NCBI RefSeq assembly: GCF_014268505.2
Contig: NZ_JABWQP020000010.1
Location: forward strand, 62,001 to 126,000
From: Pseudomonas khorasanensis
Lineage (GTDB): Bacteria; Pseudomonadota; Gammaproteobacteria; Pseudomonadales; Pseudomonadaceae
Direction of reading: 5' to 3'
DNA length: 64,000 nucleotides
This document shows positions 8,725 through 17,149 of the stretch, piece by piece (position 1 is the stretch's first letter; each line of letters starts with the position of its first letter). A model generated the notes under the pieces. The model did not search any database. It had not been told where the DNA came from and saw only the letters and a program-made list of their open reading frames with translations. A program made the translations under genes and the position numbers.

Positions 8725-9567
8725 TCAAGACCGAGCCAGCTCCAGCAATGTCGACCGCCACGCTGCCTTCGCCGGCAACGCCAGAAAGAATTCATTCAAC
8801 AGCGATTCACGCGCCGGATAACAGAACGCCTCGCCGTTCAGATCCAGCACCTCGCCGCCCGCGCCTTCCAGCACGCCCTGCGCCGCCGCGGTGTCCCATT
8901 GCGAAGTCGGCGCCAGTCGCGGATAGCAATCCGCCGCGCCTTCAGCCAACAGACAAAACTTCAGCGAACTGCCGATGTTGGCCAACTGCAGCTCACCGAG
9001 ACTCGCGCTCAGCCCCGCCAGCAAACGCTCCTGTTCAGGGCTGGAATGCCGACGGCTGGCGACCACGGTGAACGCCTCGCCCGGTCCGGGCACATCACGC
9101 ACCTGGATCGACTCGGGTGTGCCGCCCTTGTCGCAGCGCCATGCGCCCAGCCCGGCGCCGCCGACGTAGAAGCGACCGTTGGTGGGCATCGACACCACAC
9201 CGAATACCACGCGCCCGTTCTCGATCAACGCAATGTTGACGGTAAATTCTTCGCTGCCGCTGATGAACTCCTTGGTGCCGTCCAGCGGATCCACCAGCCA
9301 CCAGCGCTGCCAGCCGGCGCGCACGCTTTGCGGGATATCGGCGTCCTCTTCGGACAGCACCGGAATGCTCGGATCCAGCGCCGTCAGCCCGGCCACGATA
9401 ACGTGGTGCGCAGCCAAATCTGCCGCAGTCACCGGGGAATCATCGGACTTGGCTGTCACTTCGACGCCCACGCGCCAAAACGGCAGAATCGCCTCGCCGG
9501 CCAGCAATGCCAGTTCGACCACGGGCGCCATCAACGGATGGGGGAAATTCATCAAACGCTCACTCAT
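8725..9567 (-). CDS. cysQ: 3'(2'),5'-bisphosphate nucleotidase CysQ
   Basis: A 280-residue member of the inositol-monophosphatase superfamily that hydrolyses 3'-phosphoadenosine 5'-phosphate to AMP, clearing the by-product of sulfate assimilation. The metal-binding signatures are LSEEDAD, VDPLDGTKEF and the C-terminal WDTAAAQGVLEGAGG. I chose the ATG at 9565-9567 (MSERLMNFPHP), whose codon overlaps the end of nudE by 8 bp; an ATG four codons further upstream is possible. The overlap indicates a nudE-cysQ operon. Confidence 0.93.
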   Translation of the reverse strand: MSERLMNFPHPLMAPVVELALLAGEAILPFWRVGVEVTAKSDDSPVTAADLAAHHVIVAGLTALDPSIPVLSEEDADIPQSVRAGWQRWWLVDPLDGTKEFISGSEEFTVNIALIENGRVVFGVVSMPTNGRFYVGGAGLGAWRCDKGGTPESIQVRDVPGPGEAFTVVASRRHSSPEQERLLAGLSASLGELQLANIGSSLKFCLLAEGAADCYPRLAPTSQWDTAAAQGVLEGAGGEVLDLNGEAFCYPARESLLNEFFLALPAKAAWRSTLLELARS

Positions 9568-10129
9568 AATTGAAAACACCGCGCTGGCTCAGCAGGTCGC
9601 GGACCAGATACAGCGCCGCCAGTGCGCGCCCTTCGGAGAATTGCGGATTGACCGCCAGCGCTGACAGTTCGCGCAAGTTGACCTTGTCGACCCGCATTGG
9701 CTCCGGTTCATCACCTTCCAGACGCTCTTCGTAGAGATCGGTGGCGAGTACCACTTGAATCTTTTGGCTCATGTATCCGGGCGACAGAGACAGCTCGGTC
9801 AGGTGTTCCAGCTGGTGCGCGCCGTAACCGGCCTCTTCCTTGAGCTCACGCTCGGCCGCGGCCAACACGTCTTCGCCCGGCTCGATCAGGCCTTTGGGCA
9901 GAGACAGTTCGTATTCGTCGGTGCCGCCGCAATATTCTTCGATCAACACCGCATGCTCGGCGTCGAGCATTGCGACGATCATGACCGCGCCGTAGCCCGC
10001 GCCTTTGCCGACCAGACGCTCGTAAGTGCGCTCCACGCCGTTGGAGAAACGCAACTTGAGTTCTTCGACGCGAAACAGACGACTGGTGGCGACAATCTCG
10101 CGGGCGAGTACGGTAGGTTTCTGGCGCAT
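9560..10129 (-). CDS. nudE: ADP compounds hydrolase NudE
   Basis: A 189-residue Nudix hydrolase with a complete Nudix box, GLIEPGEDVLAAAERELKEE followed by AGYG. NudE enzymes cleave ADP-ribose, NADH and diadenosine polyphosphates in the cytoplasm. The N terminus MRQKPTVLAREIVATSRLF is typical of the family. The gene overlaps cysQ by 8 bp and is divergent from yrfG, the same arrangement I recall from other pseudomonads. The start is supported by AAGGAGCTTTGC immediately upstream. Confidence 0.93.
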   Translation of the reverse strand: MRQKPTVLAREIVATSRLFRVEELKLRFSNGVERTYERLVGKGAGYGAVMIVAMLDAEHAVLIEEYCGGTDEYELSLPKGLIEPGEDVLAAAERELKEEAGYGAHQLEHLTELSLSPGYMSQKIQVVLATDLYEERLEGDEPEPMRVDKVNLRELSALAVNPQFSEGRALAALYLVRDLLSQRGVFNYE

Positions 10130-10217
10130 GCAAAGCTCCTTGGCGTGAACGCGCTACTATAACGCGGCTTTCCCGATTGTTTGCGTCGGATATCTTTTCA
10201 TCGCTCGAGACGTTGCC

Positions 10218-10880
10218 ATGCCTTCTTTACCGTGGTCCGACATCGATACCGTCCTGCTCGACATGGACGGCACGCTGCTGGATCTGCATTTCGACAACCA
10301 CTTCTGGCTGGAACACCTGCCCCAACGCTACGCCGAGCTGCACGGCATCAGCCGGGCCATGGCCGAGCTGGAATTACAGCCCTTGTTCGAGCGCCACGCC
10401 GGCCAGTTGCAGTGGTATTGCCTGGATTTCTGGAGTGCAGAACTGAAGCTGTCGGTGCGTGAACTGAAACAGGAAACCGCGCACCTGATTGCCCTGCGCC
10501 CGGATGCCGACACGTTCCTCAACGCGATCAAACGCGGCGGCAAGCGAGTGATCATGATCACCAATGCGCACCGCGATTCTTTGTCGTTGAAACTGGAGCG
10601 GATTGAACTGGCGCCGTATTTCGAACGGCTGATCAGTTCGCACGATTACGGTTTTCCCAAGGAGAACCCGCAATTCTGGGATGCGCTGCGAGCTGATATC
10701 GGTTTCGACCCGGCGCGCAGCCTGTTCATCGACGACACCTTGCCGATTCTGCGCAGTGCGCGGGATTTTGGCGTGGCGCATCTGCTGGCGGTCAAAGAAC
10801 CGGACAGCCGAAAAGGGCCGAAGGACACAGCGGAATTTACCGCAGTTGGGGATTACCGCGATTTGATCGCAAATCTGTAA
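10218..10880 (+). CDS. yrfG: GMP/IMP nucleotidase YrfG (HAD superfamily)
   Basis: A 220-residue cytoplasmic phosphatase. HAD motif I is LLDMDGTLLDLHFDNHFW near residue 15, motif II is VIMITNAHRDS near 110 and motif III/IV is SLFIDDTLPILRSARDFG near 170. YrfG dephosphorylates GMP and IMP. The gene is divergent from nudE with an 88-bp gap and is followed by a REP element. The length and the conserved neighbourhood with nudE support the call. Confidence 0.9.
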   Translation: MPSLPWSDIDTVLLDMDGTLLDLHFDNHFWLEHLPQRYAELHGISRAMAELELQPLFERHAGQLQWYCLDFWSAELKLSVRELKQETAHLIALRPDADTFLNAIKRGGKRVIMITNAHRDSLSLKLERIELAPYFERLISSHDYGFPKENPQFWDALRADIGFDPARSLFIDDTLPILRSARDFGVAHLLAVKEPDSRKGPKDTAEFTAVGDYRDLIANL

Positions 10881-10896
10881 AAGCCCCATTGTGATT

Positions 10897-10995
10897 GTGG
10901 CGAGGGAGCTTGCTCCCGCTGGAGGCCGAAGGACTCCCGGAAACAAAACTTTTGGGACTGCTTCGCAGCCCAGCGGGAGCAAGCTCCCTCGCCAC
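10897..10995. repeat. REP/BIME pair, GTGGCGAGGGAGC family
   Basis: Inverted copies of GTGGCGAGGGAGCTTGCTC lie between the convergent genes yrfG and kbp. The inner segments GGAGGCCGAAGGACTCCCGG and the facing CTGCTTCGCAGCC differ, so the two copies are distinct subtypes. Probably acts as a two-way terminator. Confidence 0.9.
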
Positions 10996-11006
10996 GGGGC
11001 TGCGAA

Positions 11007-11456
11007 CTATTTCGGAATACGCAGCTTTTGGCCTGGATAAATCTTGTTCACATCCTTGAGCATTGGTTTGTTGGCGTCGAAGATCTTCTGGTATTGGTTG
11101 GCATTGCCATAGACGCGCAACGAGATCGCGCTGAGCGTGTCACCTGCTTTGACCTCGACAAACTCAGCCGCTACCACAACCGGCCCGGTCACAGCGATCT
11201 GATCATCTACTTCACTGACGCCGGCCACGTTGCCCAGCGCCAACAGGATCTTCTCTTTCTCTTCCTGGCTGGACGCTTCACCTGTAGCAATGACCTTCTC
11301 GCCCTCAACCTTGACCTGAATCTTCGATGTGTCGATTCCGGTCAATGCTTCCTGCACGTGCTTGGTCAGTGCTGCGCTGTTGGCCTCGGCCTTGTCCGGC
11401 GTCAGCGCGTCGAGGATTTTTTCACCCGCATCTTTCAAAAAGCTGAACAGACTCAT
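11007..11456 (-). CDS. kbp: BON and LysM domain protein, Kbp/YgaU type (potassium-binding)
   Basis: The protein is 149 residues from MSLFSFLKDAGEKI, the same length as E. coli Kbp (YgaU), a cytoplasmic potassium-binding protein. An N-terminal helix is followed by a BON domain (about 25-90, KIQVKVEGEKVIATGEA) and a LysM domain (about 97-147, VKAGDTLSAISLRVYGNANQ). There is no signal peptide, which argues against a periplasmic cell-wall role. The ATG at 11454-11456 is preferred over one three codons upstream because it gives the family N terminus. Confidence 0.88.
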   Translation of the reverse strand: MSLFSFLKDAGEKILDALTPDKAEANSAALTKHVQEALTGIDTSKIQVKVEGEKVIATGEASSQEEKEKILLALGNVAGVSEVDDQIAVTGPVVVAAEFVEVKAGDTLSAISLRVYGNANQYQKIFDANKPMLKDVNKIYPGQKLRIPK

Positions 11457-11595
11457 TGCATTCACTCCATGTAATAAAGGGTCAGTCGTGAAAGCCTAGA
11501 CCACCAAAGCCAAACCCGGTTCCAGTCCGACCAATGACGCTGCCGCGTCGCAGGCGTTAGAATCGCGGCACCCCGCCACCCCTTTCGGAGCGAAG

Positions 11596-12483
11596 ATGGA
11601 CATCAAGCAACTGAAATTCCTCATCGCCCTCGACGAAACCCGTCATTTCGGCCAGGCCGCCGCCCGTTGCCATATCACTCAGCCGACTCTGTCGATGCGC
11701 CTGCGCAGTCTTGAGGAAGAACTCGACCTGCCGCTGGTCAATCGCGGCCAGCGCTTCGAAGGCTTCACCGCGCCCGGCGAGCGCGTGCTGGCGTGGGCGC
11801 GCACGGTGCTGGCGGCTTACGACGGTTTGCAGGCCGAGGCGGCGGCGTGTCGCGGCAACCTGATCGGTACGCTGCGCCTGGGCGTGGTGCCGCTGTCGAG
11901 TTTCGACCCGTTGCCGTTGATGCAACGTTTACACGCTGCGCACCCGGAACTGCGCTTCGAATTGTCGTCGCTGAGTTCAGAACACGTGCTCGAACATCTG
12001 GCGAACAACCGCATCGACATTGGCGTGTCGTATCTGGAGCGCCTGGACAGTGAGCGTTTCGATTCCCTCGCCTTCGATGAAACACGCATGGGCCTGCTTT
12101 ACGATCAGCGCTCGTTCAGCTTCGGCGAGGCGCCTCTGAGCTGGGAATCGCTGATCGAACTGCCGCTGTGCATGCTGACCAGCGGAATGCATTTCCGTCA
12201 GTCCATCGACCACAACTTTCACAGCCGAGGCCTGACCCCTCAGCCGTTGCTGCAAACCGATGCCGTTCACCAGTTATTGCAAGCGGTACACGGCGGTTTC
12301 TGCTGCGCGATCATGCCGCTCGACGGCGGTGCGGAAACCCTGGCCGATCACCTGCGTCTGCAACCGATCGAAAACGCCCGCACGCTGGCACCGCTGGGCC
12401 TGATCATGCGCCGGGGCGCACCGCGTTCGGCCTTGGCGGAAGCCTGTTTCGCGTTGTATCAAAAATCGCCAAAAGAGGCTTGA
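11596..12483 (+). CDS. LysR-family transcriptional regulator
   Basis: A 295-residue regulator with an N-terminal winged helix-turn-helix (FGQAAARCHITQPTLSMRLRSL near 18-40) and a periplasmic-binding-like effector domain (about 90-290). It lies 92 bp upstream of fdhD on the same strand and kbp is divergent. The position next to fdhD and a FdhF/YdeP-type oxidoreductase suggests it controls them, but LysR proteins often control a divergent gene and none of the likely targets is divergent here. The effector is unknown. Confidence 0.85.
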   Translation: MDIKQLKFLIALDETRHFGQAAARCHITQPTLSMRLRSLEEELDLPLVNRGQRFEGFTAPGERVLAWARTVLAAYDGLQAEAAACRGNLIGTLRLGVVPLSSFDPLPLMQRLHAAHPELRFELSSLSSEHVLEHLANNRIDIGVSYLERLDSERFDSLAFDETRMGLLYDQRSFSFGEAPLSWESLIELPLCMLTSGMHFRQSIDHNFHSRGLTPQPLLQTDAVHQLLQAVHGGFCCAIMPLDGGAETLADHLRLQPIENARTLAPLGLIMRRGAPRSALAEACFALYQKSPKEA

Positions 12484-12575
12484 TCGACGGCATCTATCGG
12501 TAGATCGGTAATAGCGATTAGACGCGACAACTTGCCGCGCCTAGTCTTAACCCTGATCAAACCGTCGGTGATGCC

Positions 12576-13415
12576 ATGAACGCCAAGCGCCCAGCCTGCG
12601 CGGCGCCAGCAATCGAAACGCCCGCGCCCGCCGCCAGCCAGACCTACAGCTACAGCGATCTACCCTTCGAGGCATCGGCCAGCACCGCGCTGGCCGAAGA
12701 AGTCGCGCTGGCTATTGCCTACAACGGCATCAGCCAGGCGGTGATGCTGGTCACGCCGACTGACCTTGAAGACTTCATCGTCGGCTTCAGCCTCGGCAGC
12801 GGCATCATCGAAGACGCCAGCGATATCTACGACCTGAAACTGAACGGCGCGGGCTCGGCGCAATACGCGCAAGTGACCATTGCCAACCGTGCGTTCTGGA
12901 ACCTCAAACAGCAGCGCCGCCAGTTGGCCGGCACCAGCGGGTGCGGTCTTTGCGGCGTCGAAGCCGTTGAACAGGCGTTGCCCAATCTCAAGGTACTGCC
13001 TGGCGCCGCGTTGCCACCGATCGAGTGGCTCGATGGCTTGCGCCAGCGCATCGGTGCCTTTCAGCCGTTGGGCCAGCACTGCGGCGCGGTGCATGCGGCC
13101 GTGTTCATGAACGCCAGTGGCGAGTTGCTGTTGGGCCGCGAAGACATCGGCCGGCACAACGCGCTCGACAAGCTGATCGGCGGTCTGATTCGCCAGAAGA
13201 TATCCACAGAAGGCGGGCTGGCGATCGTCACCAGCCGTTGCAGCCTCGAACTGATCCAGAAAGTTTTGCGTGCCGGCATTCAGACCCTGGTCAGCCTGTC
13301 GGCACCCACCGGCCTTGCCGTGCAATGGGCCCGGCGCCACAACCTCAATCTCATCCACCTGCCGCAGAAAAGTGCGCCGCGGGTGTACAGCCCCGCGATG
13401 GAGAATCAAGCGTGA
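12576..13415 (+). CDS. fdhD: Formate dehydrogenase accessory sulfurtransferase FdhD
   Basis: A 279-residue cytoplasmic protein that transfers sulfur from a cysteine desulfurase to the molybdenum cofactor of formate dehydrogenases. The essential cysteines are in SGCGLCG near residues 123-126, and the C terminus carries QHCGAVHAAVFMNASGELL and GREDIGRHNALDKLIGG. The stop overlaps the GTG start of the downstream oxidoreductase (GTGA), so the maturation factor and its probable client are translationally coupled. Confidence 0.94.
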   Translation: MNAKRPACAAPAIETPAPAASQTYSYSDLPFEASASTALAEEVALAIAYNGISQAVMLVTPTDLEDFIVGFSLGSGIIEDASDIYDLKLNGAGSAQYAQVTIANRAFWNLKQQRRQLAGTSGCGLCGVEAVEQALPNLKVLPGAALPPIEWLDGLRQRIGAFQPLGQHCGAVHAAVFMNASGELLLGREDIGRHNALDKLIGGLIRQKISTEGGLAIVTSRCSLELIQKVLRAGIQTLVSLSAPTGLAVQWARRHNLNLIHLPQKSAPRVYSPAMENQA

Positions 13416-15760
13416 GCCAACATCATCAAGCCGACCAGAAACCTGTCCCGCGCTACAAACCTTACAAAGGTGCCGCCGGCGGCTGGGGCGCCCTGATCAG
13501 TGTGGCCCAGGCGTGGTTGACCAGCGACAACGCCCTGAAAAACCTGCGCATGATGCTCAAGACCAACCAGAACGGCGGCTTCGACTGCCCGGGCTGCGCG
13601 TGGGGCGATTCGCCGGAGAGCGGCATGGTCAAGTTCTGTGAGAACGGTGCCAAAGCGGTGAACTGGGAAGCCACCAAGCGCCGTGTGGACGCCAAATTCT
13701 TCGCCAAACACAGCGTGACTTCGCTGCTTGAGCAAAGCGATTACTGGCTTGAATACCAGGGCCGCCTGACCGAACCGATGGTCTACGACGCCGAGTCCGA
13801 TCGCTACAAACCGATCAGTTGGGAAGACGCCTTCGCCCTGATCGGCAAGCACCTGCGCAATCTGCCGAGCCCGGATCACGCCGAGTTTTACACCTCGGGG
13901 CGCGCCAGCAACGAAGCGGCGTATCTGTATCAGCTATTCGTGCGCGCTTATGGCACCAACAATTTCCCTGACTGCTCGAACATGTGCCACGAGGCCAGCG
14001 GTGTGGCATTGGCGCAGAGCGTCGGTGTCGGCAAAGGCACTGTGACCTTCGACGATTTCGAACACGCCGACGCGATTTTCGTCTGGGGCCAGAACCCCGG
14101 CACGAACCATCCGCGCATGCTCGAACCCCTGCGCGAAGCAGTGAAGCGCGGTGCTCAGGTGGTCTGCATCAATCCGCTGAAAGAGCGGGGGCTGGAGCGC
14201 TTCCAGCATCCACAGCATCCGATCGAAATGCTCACCAACGGCGACAAGCCGACCAATACGGCCTATTTCCGCCCGGCACTCGGCGGCGACATGGCGGTGC
14301 TGCGCGGCATGGCCAAGTTCCTCCTGCAATGGGAACGCGATGCGCAGAAGGCTGGCGAGCCGGCGGTCTTCGATCACGATTTCCTCAATGCCCACAGCGT
14401 CAATGTACTGGAATATCTCGCCGTCGTTGACGACACCACGTGGGAGCAAATCGTCGAGCAGTCGGGTCTTACGCTGGTAGAGATCGAGCAAGCCGCGCGC
14501 ATGTATGCCAAAGGCAAGAACGTCATCATGTGCTGGGCGATGGGCATCACCCAGCATCGTCATTCCGTGCCGACCATTCAGGAAATCGCCAACCTGATGC
14601 TGTTGCGCGGCAACATTGGCAAGCCGGGCGCCGGTCTGTGCCCGGTGCGCGGTCACAGTAACGTGCAGGGCGACCGCACCATGGGGATCAATGAGCGTCC
14701 GCCGGTGGCGTTCCTCGATTCGCTGGAGCGTCGCTTCCAGTTCAAGGTGCCGCGTCACAACGGCCATAACGTGGTCGAGGCGATCCACGCGATGGCTGAA
14801 GGCCGAGCCAAAGTCTTCATCGGTCTGGGCGGCAACTTTGCCCAGGCAACGCCGGACAGCACGCGTACGTTCGAAGCGCTGAGCAGCTGTGACCTGACCG
14901 TACAGATCAGCACCAAACTCAACCGCAGCCACTTGGCGCACGGCAAGGACGCACTGATCCTGCCGTGCCTGGGCCGTACCGACATCGACATCCAGACCGA
15001 AGGCCCGCAAGCGGTGACGGTGGAAGACTCGTTCAGCATGGTCCATGCGTCCAACGGTCAGTTGCAGCCGCTGTCCAACCAGATGCGCTCGGAGCCGTCG
15101 ATCGTCGCTGGCATTGCCGCCGCAACACTGGGCAGCCAACCGGTGGACTGGAACTGGCTGGTGGCCGATTACGGGCGCATCCGTGAACTGATTGCCGACA
15201 CCATCCCGAACTTCAAGGACTTCAACGAGAAGATCAAGAACCCGGGCGGTTTCTATCTCGGCAACTCGGCGGGTGCACGCAAGTGGAATACGCCGTCGGG
15301 CCGCGCCAATTTCCGTGCGAATCAGTTACCCAAAGACTTGATCCACGAACGTACTCGCGCCACCGGGCAAGTGCCGGATCTGATCCTTCAATCGATGCGT
15401 TCACACGATCAGTACAACACGACGATCTATGGTCTGGACGACCGCTATCGCGGCGTGAAGGGCCAGCGTGACGTGCTGTTTGTGAATGAGGCGGACATCA
15501 TTCGCCTGGGCTTCCGCCCGGGGCAGAAAGCCGACATCGTGTCGCTCTGGGACGATGGCCGCGAGCGTCGCGTCAAGGGCTTCACATTGCTGGCGTTCGA
15601 TATTCCTGCGGGGCAGGCGGCGGCTTATTATCCGGAGGTAAATCCGCTGGTGCCGCTGGAGAGCACCGGGGATGGCAGCCATACACCAACGTCGAAGTTC
15701 ATTGCGATCCGGCTGGAAGCGGCAAGTGATACCGGCCTGATCATGGCTAAAACCGCTTAA
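13412..15760 (+). CDS. FdhF/YdeP-family molybdopterin oxidoreductase
   Basis: The 782-residue protein begins at a GTG that overlaps the fdhD stop; the open frame runs further upstream only inside fdhD. The N terminus has GGFDCPGCAWGDSPE and the molybdopterin fold follows: EFYTSGRASNEAAYLYQL, FPDCSNMCHEASG and FVWGQNPGTNHPRM. The C-terminal MopB-binding domain holds the GHSNVQGDRTMGI-like region and LILQSMRSHDQYNTTIYG. This is the YdeP family, related to formate dehydrogenase H, but no selenocysteine codon is present. The substrate is not established; formate oxidation or an acid-stress redox role are both possible. Confidence 0.88.
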   Translation: MSQHHQADQKPVPRYKPYKGAAGGWGALISVAQAWLTSDNALKNLRMMLKTNQNGGFDCPGCAWGDSPESGMVKFCENGAKAVNWEATKRRVDAKFFAKHSVTSLLEQSDYWLEYQGRLTEPMVYDAESDRYKPISWEDAFALIGKHLRNLPSPDHAEFYTSGRASNEAAYLYQLFVRAYGTNNFPDCSNMCHEASGVALAQSVGVGKGTVTFDDFEHADAIFVWGQNPGTNHPRMLEPLREAVKRGAQVVCINPLKERGLERFQHPQHPIEMLTNGDKPTNTAYFRPALGGDMAVLRGMAKFLLQWERDAQKAGEPAVFDHDFLNAHSVNVLEYLAVVDDTTWEQIVEQSGLTLVEIEQAARMYAKGKNVIMCWAMGITQHRHSVPTIQEIANLMLLRGNIGKPGAGLCPVRGHSNVQGDRTMGINERPPVAFLDSLERRFQFKVPRHNGHNVVEAIHAMAEGRAKVFIGLGGNFAQATPDSTRTFEALSSCDLTVQISTKLNRSHLAHGKDALILPCLGRTDIDIQTEGPQAVTVEDSFSMVHASNGQLQPLSNQMRSEPSIVAGIAAATLGSQPVDWNWLVADYGRIRELIADTIPNFKDFNEKIKNPGGFYLGNSAGARKWNTPSGRANFRANQLPKDLIHERTRATGQVPDLILQSMRSHDQYNTTIYGLDDRYRGVKGQRDVLFVNEADIIRLGFRPGQKADIVSLWDDGRERRVKGFTLLAFDIPAGQAAAYYPEVNPLVPLESTGDGSHTPTSKFIAIRLEAASDTGLIMAKTA

Positions 15761-15769
15761 CCAAAGATC

Positions 15770-15837
15770 AAAAGATCGCAGTCTTCGGCAGCTCCCACAC
15801 CGTCTCCTGCAGGAGCCGCCGAAGGCTGCGATCTTTT
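15770..15837. repeat. REP-like inverted repeat, GATCGCAG family
   Basis: AAAGATCGCAGTCTTCGGC and its near-complement CCGAAGGCTGCGATCTTTT face each other 10 bp after the oxidoreductase stop. The long stem with T-rich end would also work as a terminator for the LysR-fdhD-oxidoreductase transcription unit. Confidence 0.8.
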
Positions 15838-15866
15838 CGCTTCTGCTTTTCGAGCGCCCACAAAAA

Positions 15867-15892
15867 AGGCCGTTTTTGCATAAAAACGGCCT
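15867..15892. terminator. Perfect 11-bp hairpin, two-way terminator-like
   Basis: AGGCCGTTTTT pairs with AAAAACGGCCT across a GCAT loop, preceded by an A tract. It lies between the oxidoreductase and the glycine-zipper gene, and adds to the REP just upstream in separating the two units. Confidence 0.65.
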
Positions 15893-16053
15893 GTCCGAAG
15901 TAGCTAAAGACCGGCGAAAATCGGTTAAGTTCCGGTGAAAAAACAGTAACTTGGAATATTGTATACAAGTCGTGTTATTCGTCGGATTTTGATTGTCAGC
16001 GCCAATCCAGAGCCTCAGGATCGGCGCCGTCATCCCTTTGAGGCTCATCCTCT

Positions 16054-16536
16054 ATGAAGTTCTCCTCGATTCTCTTGTTGTCCCTTGGCCTGGTCAGTGG
16101 CTTCGCTTCTGCCGGAGGCACCACCGAAGCAGGTGTGGGCGGCGCATTGGGCGGGGTTCTTGGCTCGGTCGTCGGTCAATCGTTAGGCGGCAACACAGGT
16201 TCCACCATCGGCGCAGCCCTGGGCGGCGCGGGCGGTAGCGCAGTCGGCGCAGACAAACGCAGCCGTGGCGAAGCGGCCATCGGCGGCGCGCTGGGCGCAG
16301 CCGGCGGTAACGTGGTTGGCCGCAGCCTGGGCGGCACCACCGGCAGCCTGATCGGCTCCGCAGCAGGTGGCGGCGCGGGTGGCGCGCTGGGTAACTACAT
16401 GGGCAACAAGAGCGACGATGATGATCGTCGTTACGACCGTCGTTATGATGATCGTCGTTACTATCGTGACCGTGGTCACCCCGGTCGCGGCCATGCCTAC
16501 GGTCACCGCAAGCACAAGCACTATCGTCACGACTAA
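16054..16536 (+). CDS. Exported glycine-zipper protein with Arg/His/Tyr-rich tail
   Basis: A 160-residue protein. A signal peptide (residues 1-20, cut after FASA) is followed by about 95 residues of repeated glycine-zipper motifs such as GGALGGVLGSVVGQSLGG and IGGALGAAGGNVVGRSLGG, and then a hydrophilic tail of Asp, Arg, Tyr and His (about 120-160, e.g. DDRRYDRRYDDRRYYRD). Glycine zippers suggest insertion into or packing against membranes; the tail could bind polyanions or metals. No lipobox is seen. A clear terminator follows. The biological role is unknown. Confidence 0.8.
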   Translation: MKFSSILLLSLGLVSGFASAGGTTEAGVGGALGGVLGSVVGQSLGGNTGSTIGAALGGAGGSAVGADKRSRGEAAIGGALGAAGGNVVGRSLGGTTGSLIGSAAGGGAGGALGNYMGNKSDDDDRRYDRRYDDRRYYRDRGHPGRGHAYGHRKHKHYRHD

Positions 16537-16552
16537 GGTGAAGGCTTGAATA

Positions 16553-16585
16553 GAAATCGCAGCTCCAGGGCTGCGATTTTTTTTG
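16553..16585 (+). terminator. Intrinsic terminator of the glycine-zipper gene
   Basis: AAATCGCAGC pairs with GCTGCGATTT across a short loop and is followed by a run of eight T residues, 17 nt after the stop codon. It lies between convergent genes and may also serve the minus strand. Confidence 0.85.
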
Positions 16586-16586
16586 T

Positions 16587-17018
16587 CTAGATAACCAGCC
16601 GTTCCAGCGCCCCGCGCAACCCCGCAGGAATCGGCACAGGCTGATTGCTCGCCCGATCCACAAACACATGCACGAACCGCCCCGCCGCACACGCCTCGCT
16701 TTCGCCCACCTTGAAGACAGCCAGTTCGTATTGCACAGAGCTGTTACCCAACTTGCCGACCCGCAAACCGATCTCGATCAGATCCGGAAAAGCGATCGAA
16801 GCAAAGTAATCGCAGGCCGAACTGACCACGAATCCCACCACATCGCCGTCATGGATATCCAACCCTCCCACTTGAATCAGGTAGGTGTTCACCGCCGTGT
16901 CGAAGAAGCTGTAATAGGTGACATTGTTGACATGGCCGTAGGCGTCGTTGTCATGCCAGCGCGTGGTGATCGGCTGGAAGTGCGGGTAGTCGGTGCGTTG
17001 GGGTGTCGGGTTGGGCAT
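16587..17018 (-). CDS. Acyl-CoA thioesterase, 4HBT hotdog family
   Basis: A 143-residue hotdog protein with the 4-hydroxybenzoyl-CoA thioesterase signature RWHDNDAYGHVNNVTYYSFFD near residues 20-40, including the catalytic Asp and the following helix. Length and motifs fit YbgC/FadM-type thioesterases that cleave short or medium acyl-CoA. It is on the same strand as the 3-hydroxyacyl-CoA dehydrogenase gene upstream, but a REP pair lies in the 131-bp gap, so the two may be partly uncoupled. A shared role in acyl-CoA metabolism is likely. Confidence 0.85.
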   Translation of the reverse strand: MPNPTPQRTDYPHFQPITTRWHDNDAYGHVNNVTYYSFFDTAVNTYLIQVGGLDIHDGDVVGFVVSSACDYFASIAFPDLIEIGLRVGKLGNSSVQYELAVFKVGESEACAAGRFVHVFVDRASNQPVPIPAGLRGALERLVI

Positions 17019-17061
17019 CGGTCAGCGATTCCTGGGTATTTAATATCAAGTGTGCCGCGGT

Positions 17062-17127
17062 CTTCGCGAGCAGGCTCGCTCCCACTTTTGAAAATGTTCA
17101 CGGTGTGGAGCGAGCCTGCTTGCGAAG
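17062..17127. repeat. REP pair, GGGAGCGAGCCTGC family
   Basis: CTTCGCGAGCAGGCTCGC and an imperfect inverted copy, GGAGCGAGCCTGCTTGCG, lie between the hydroxyacyl-CoA dehydrogenase and thioesterase genes. Same family as the elements between 34 and 40 kb. Confidence 0.85.
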
Positions 17128-17149
17128 GCTTCGGCAGAGCCGACCCATG

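Noticed and set aside
13025..13411. N-terminal extension of the FdhF/YdeP gene into fdhD
   Set aside because: The extra residues are an out-of-frame reading of fdhD; the GTG at 13412 overlaps the fdhD stop and gives the family N terminus.
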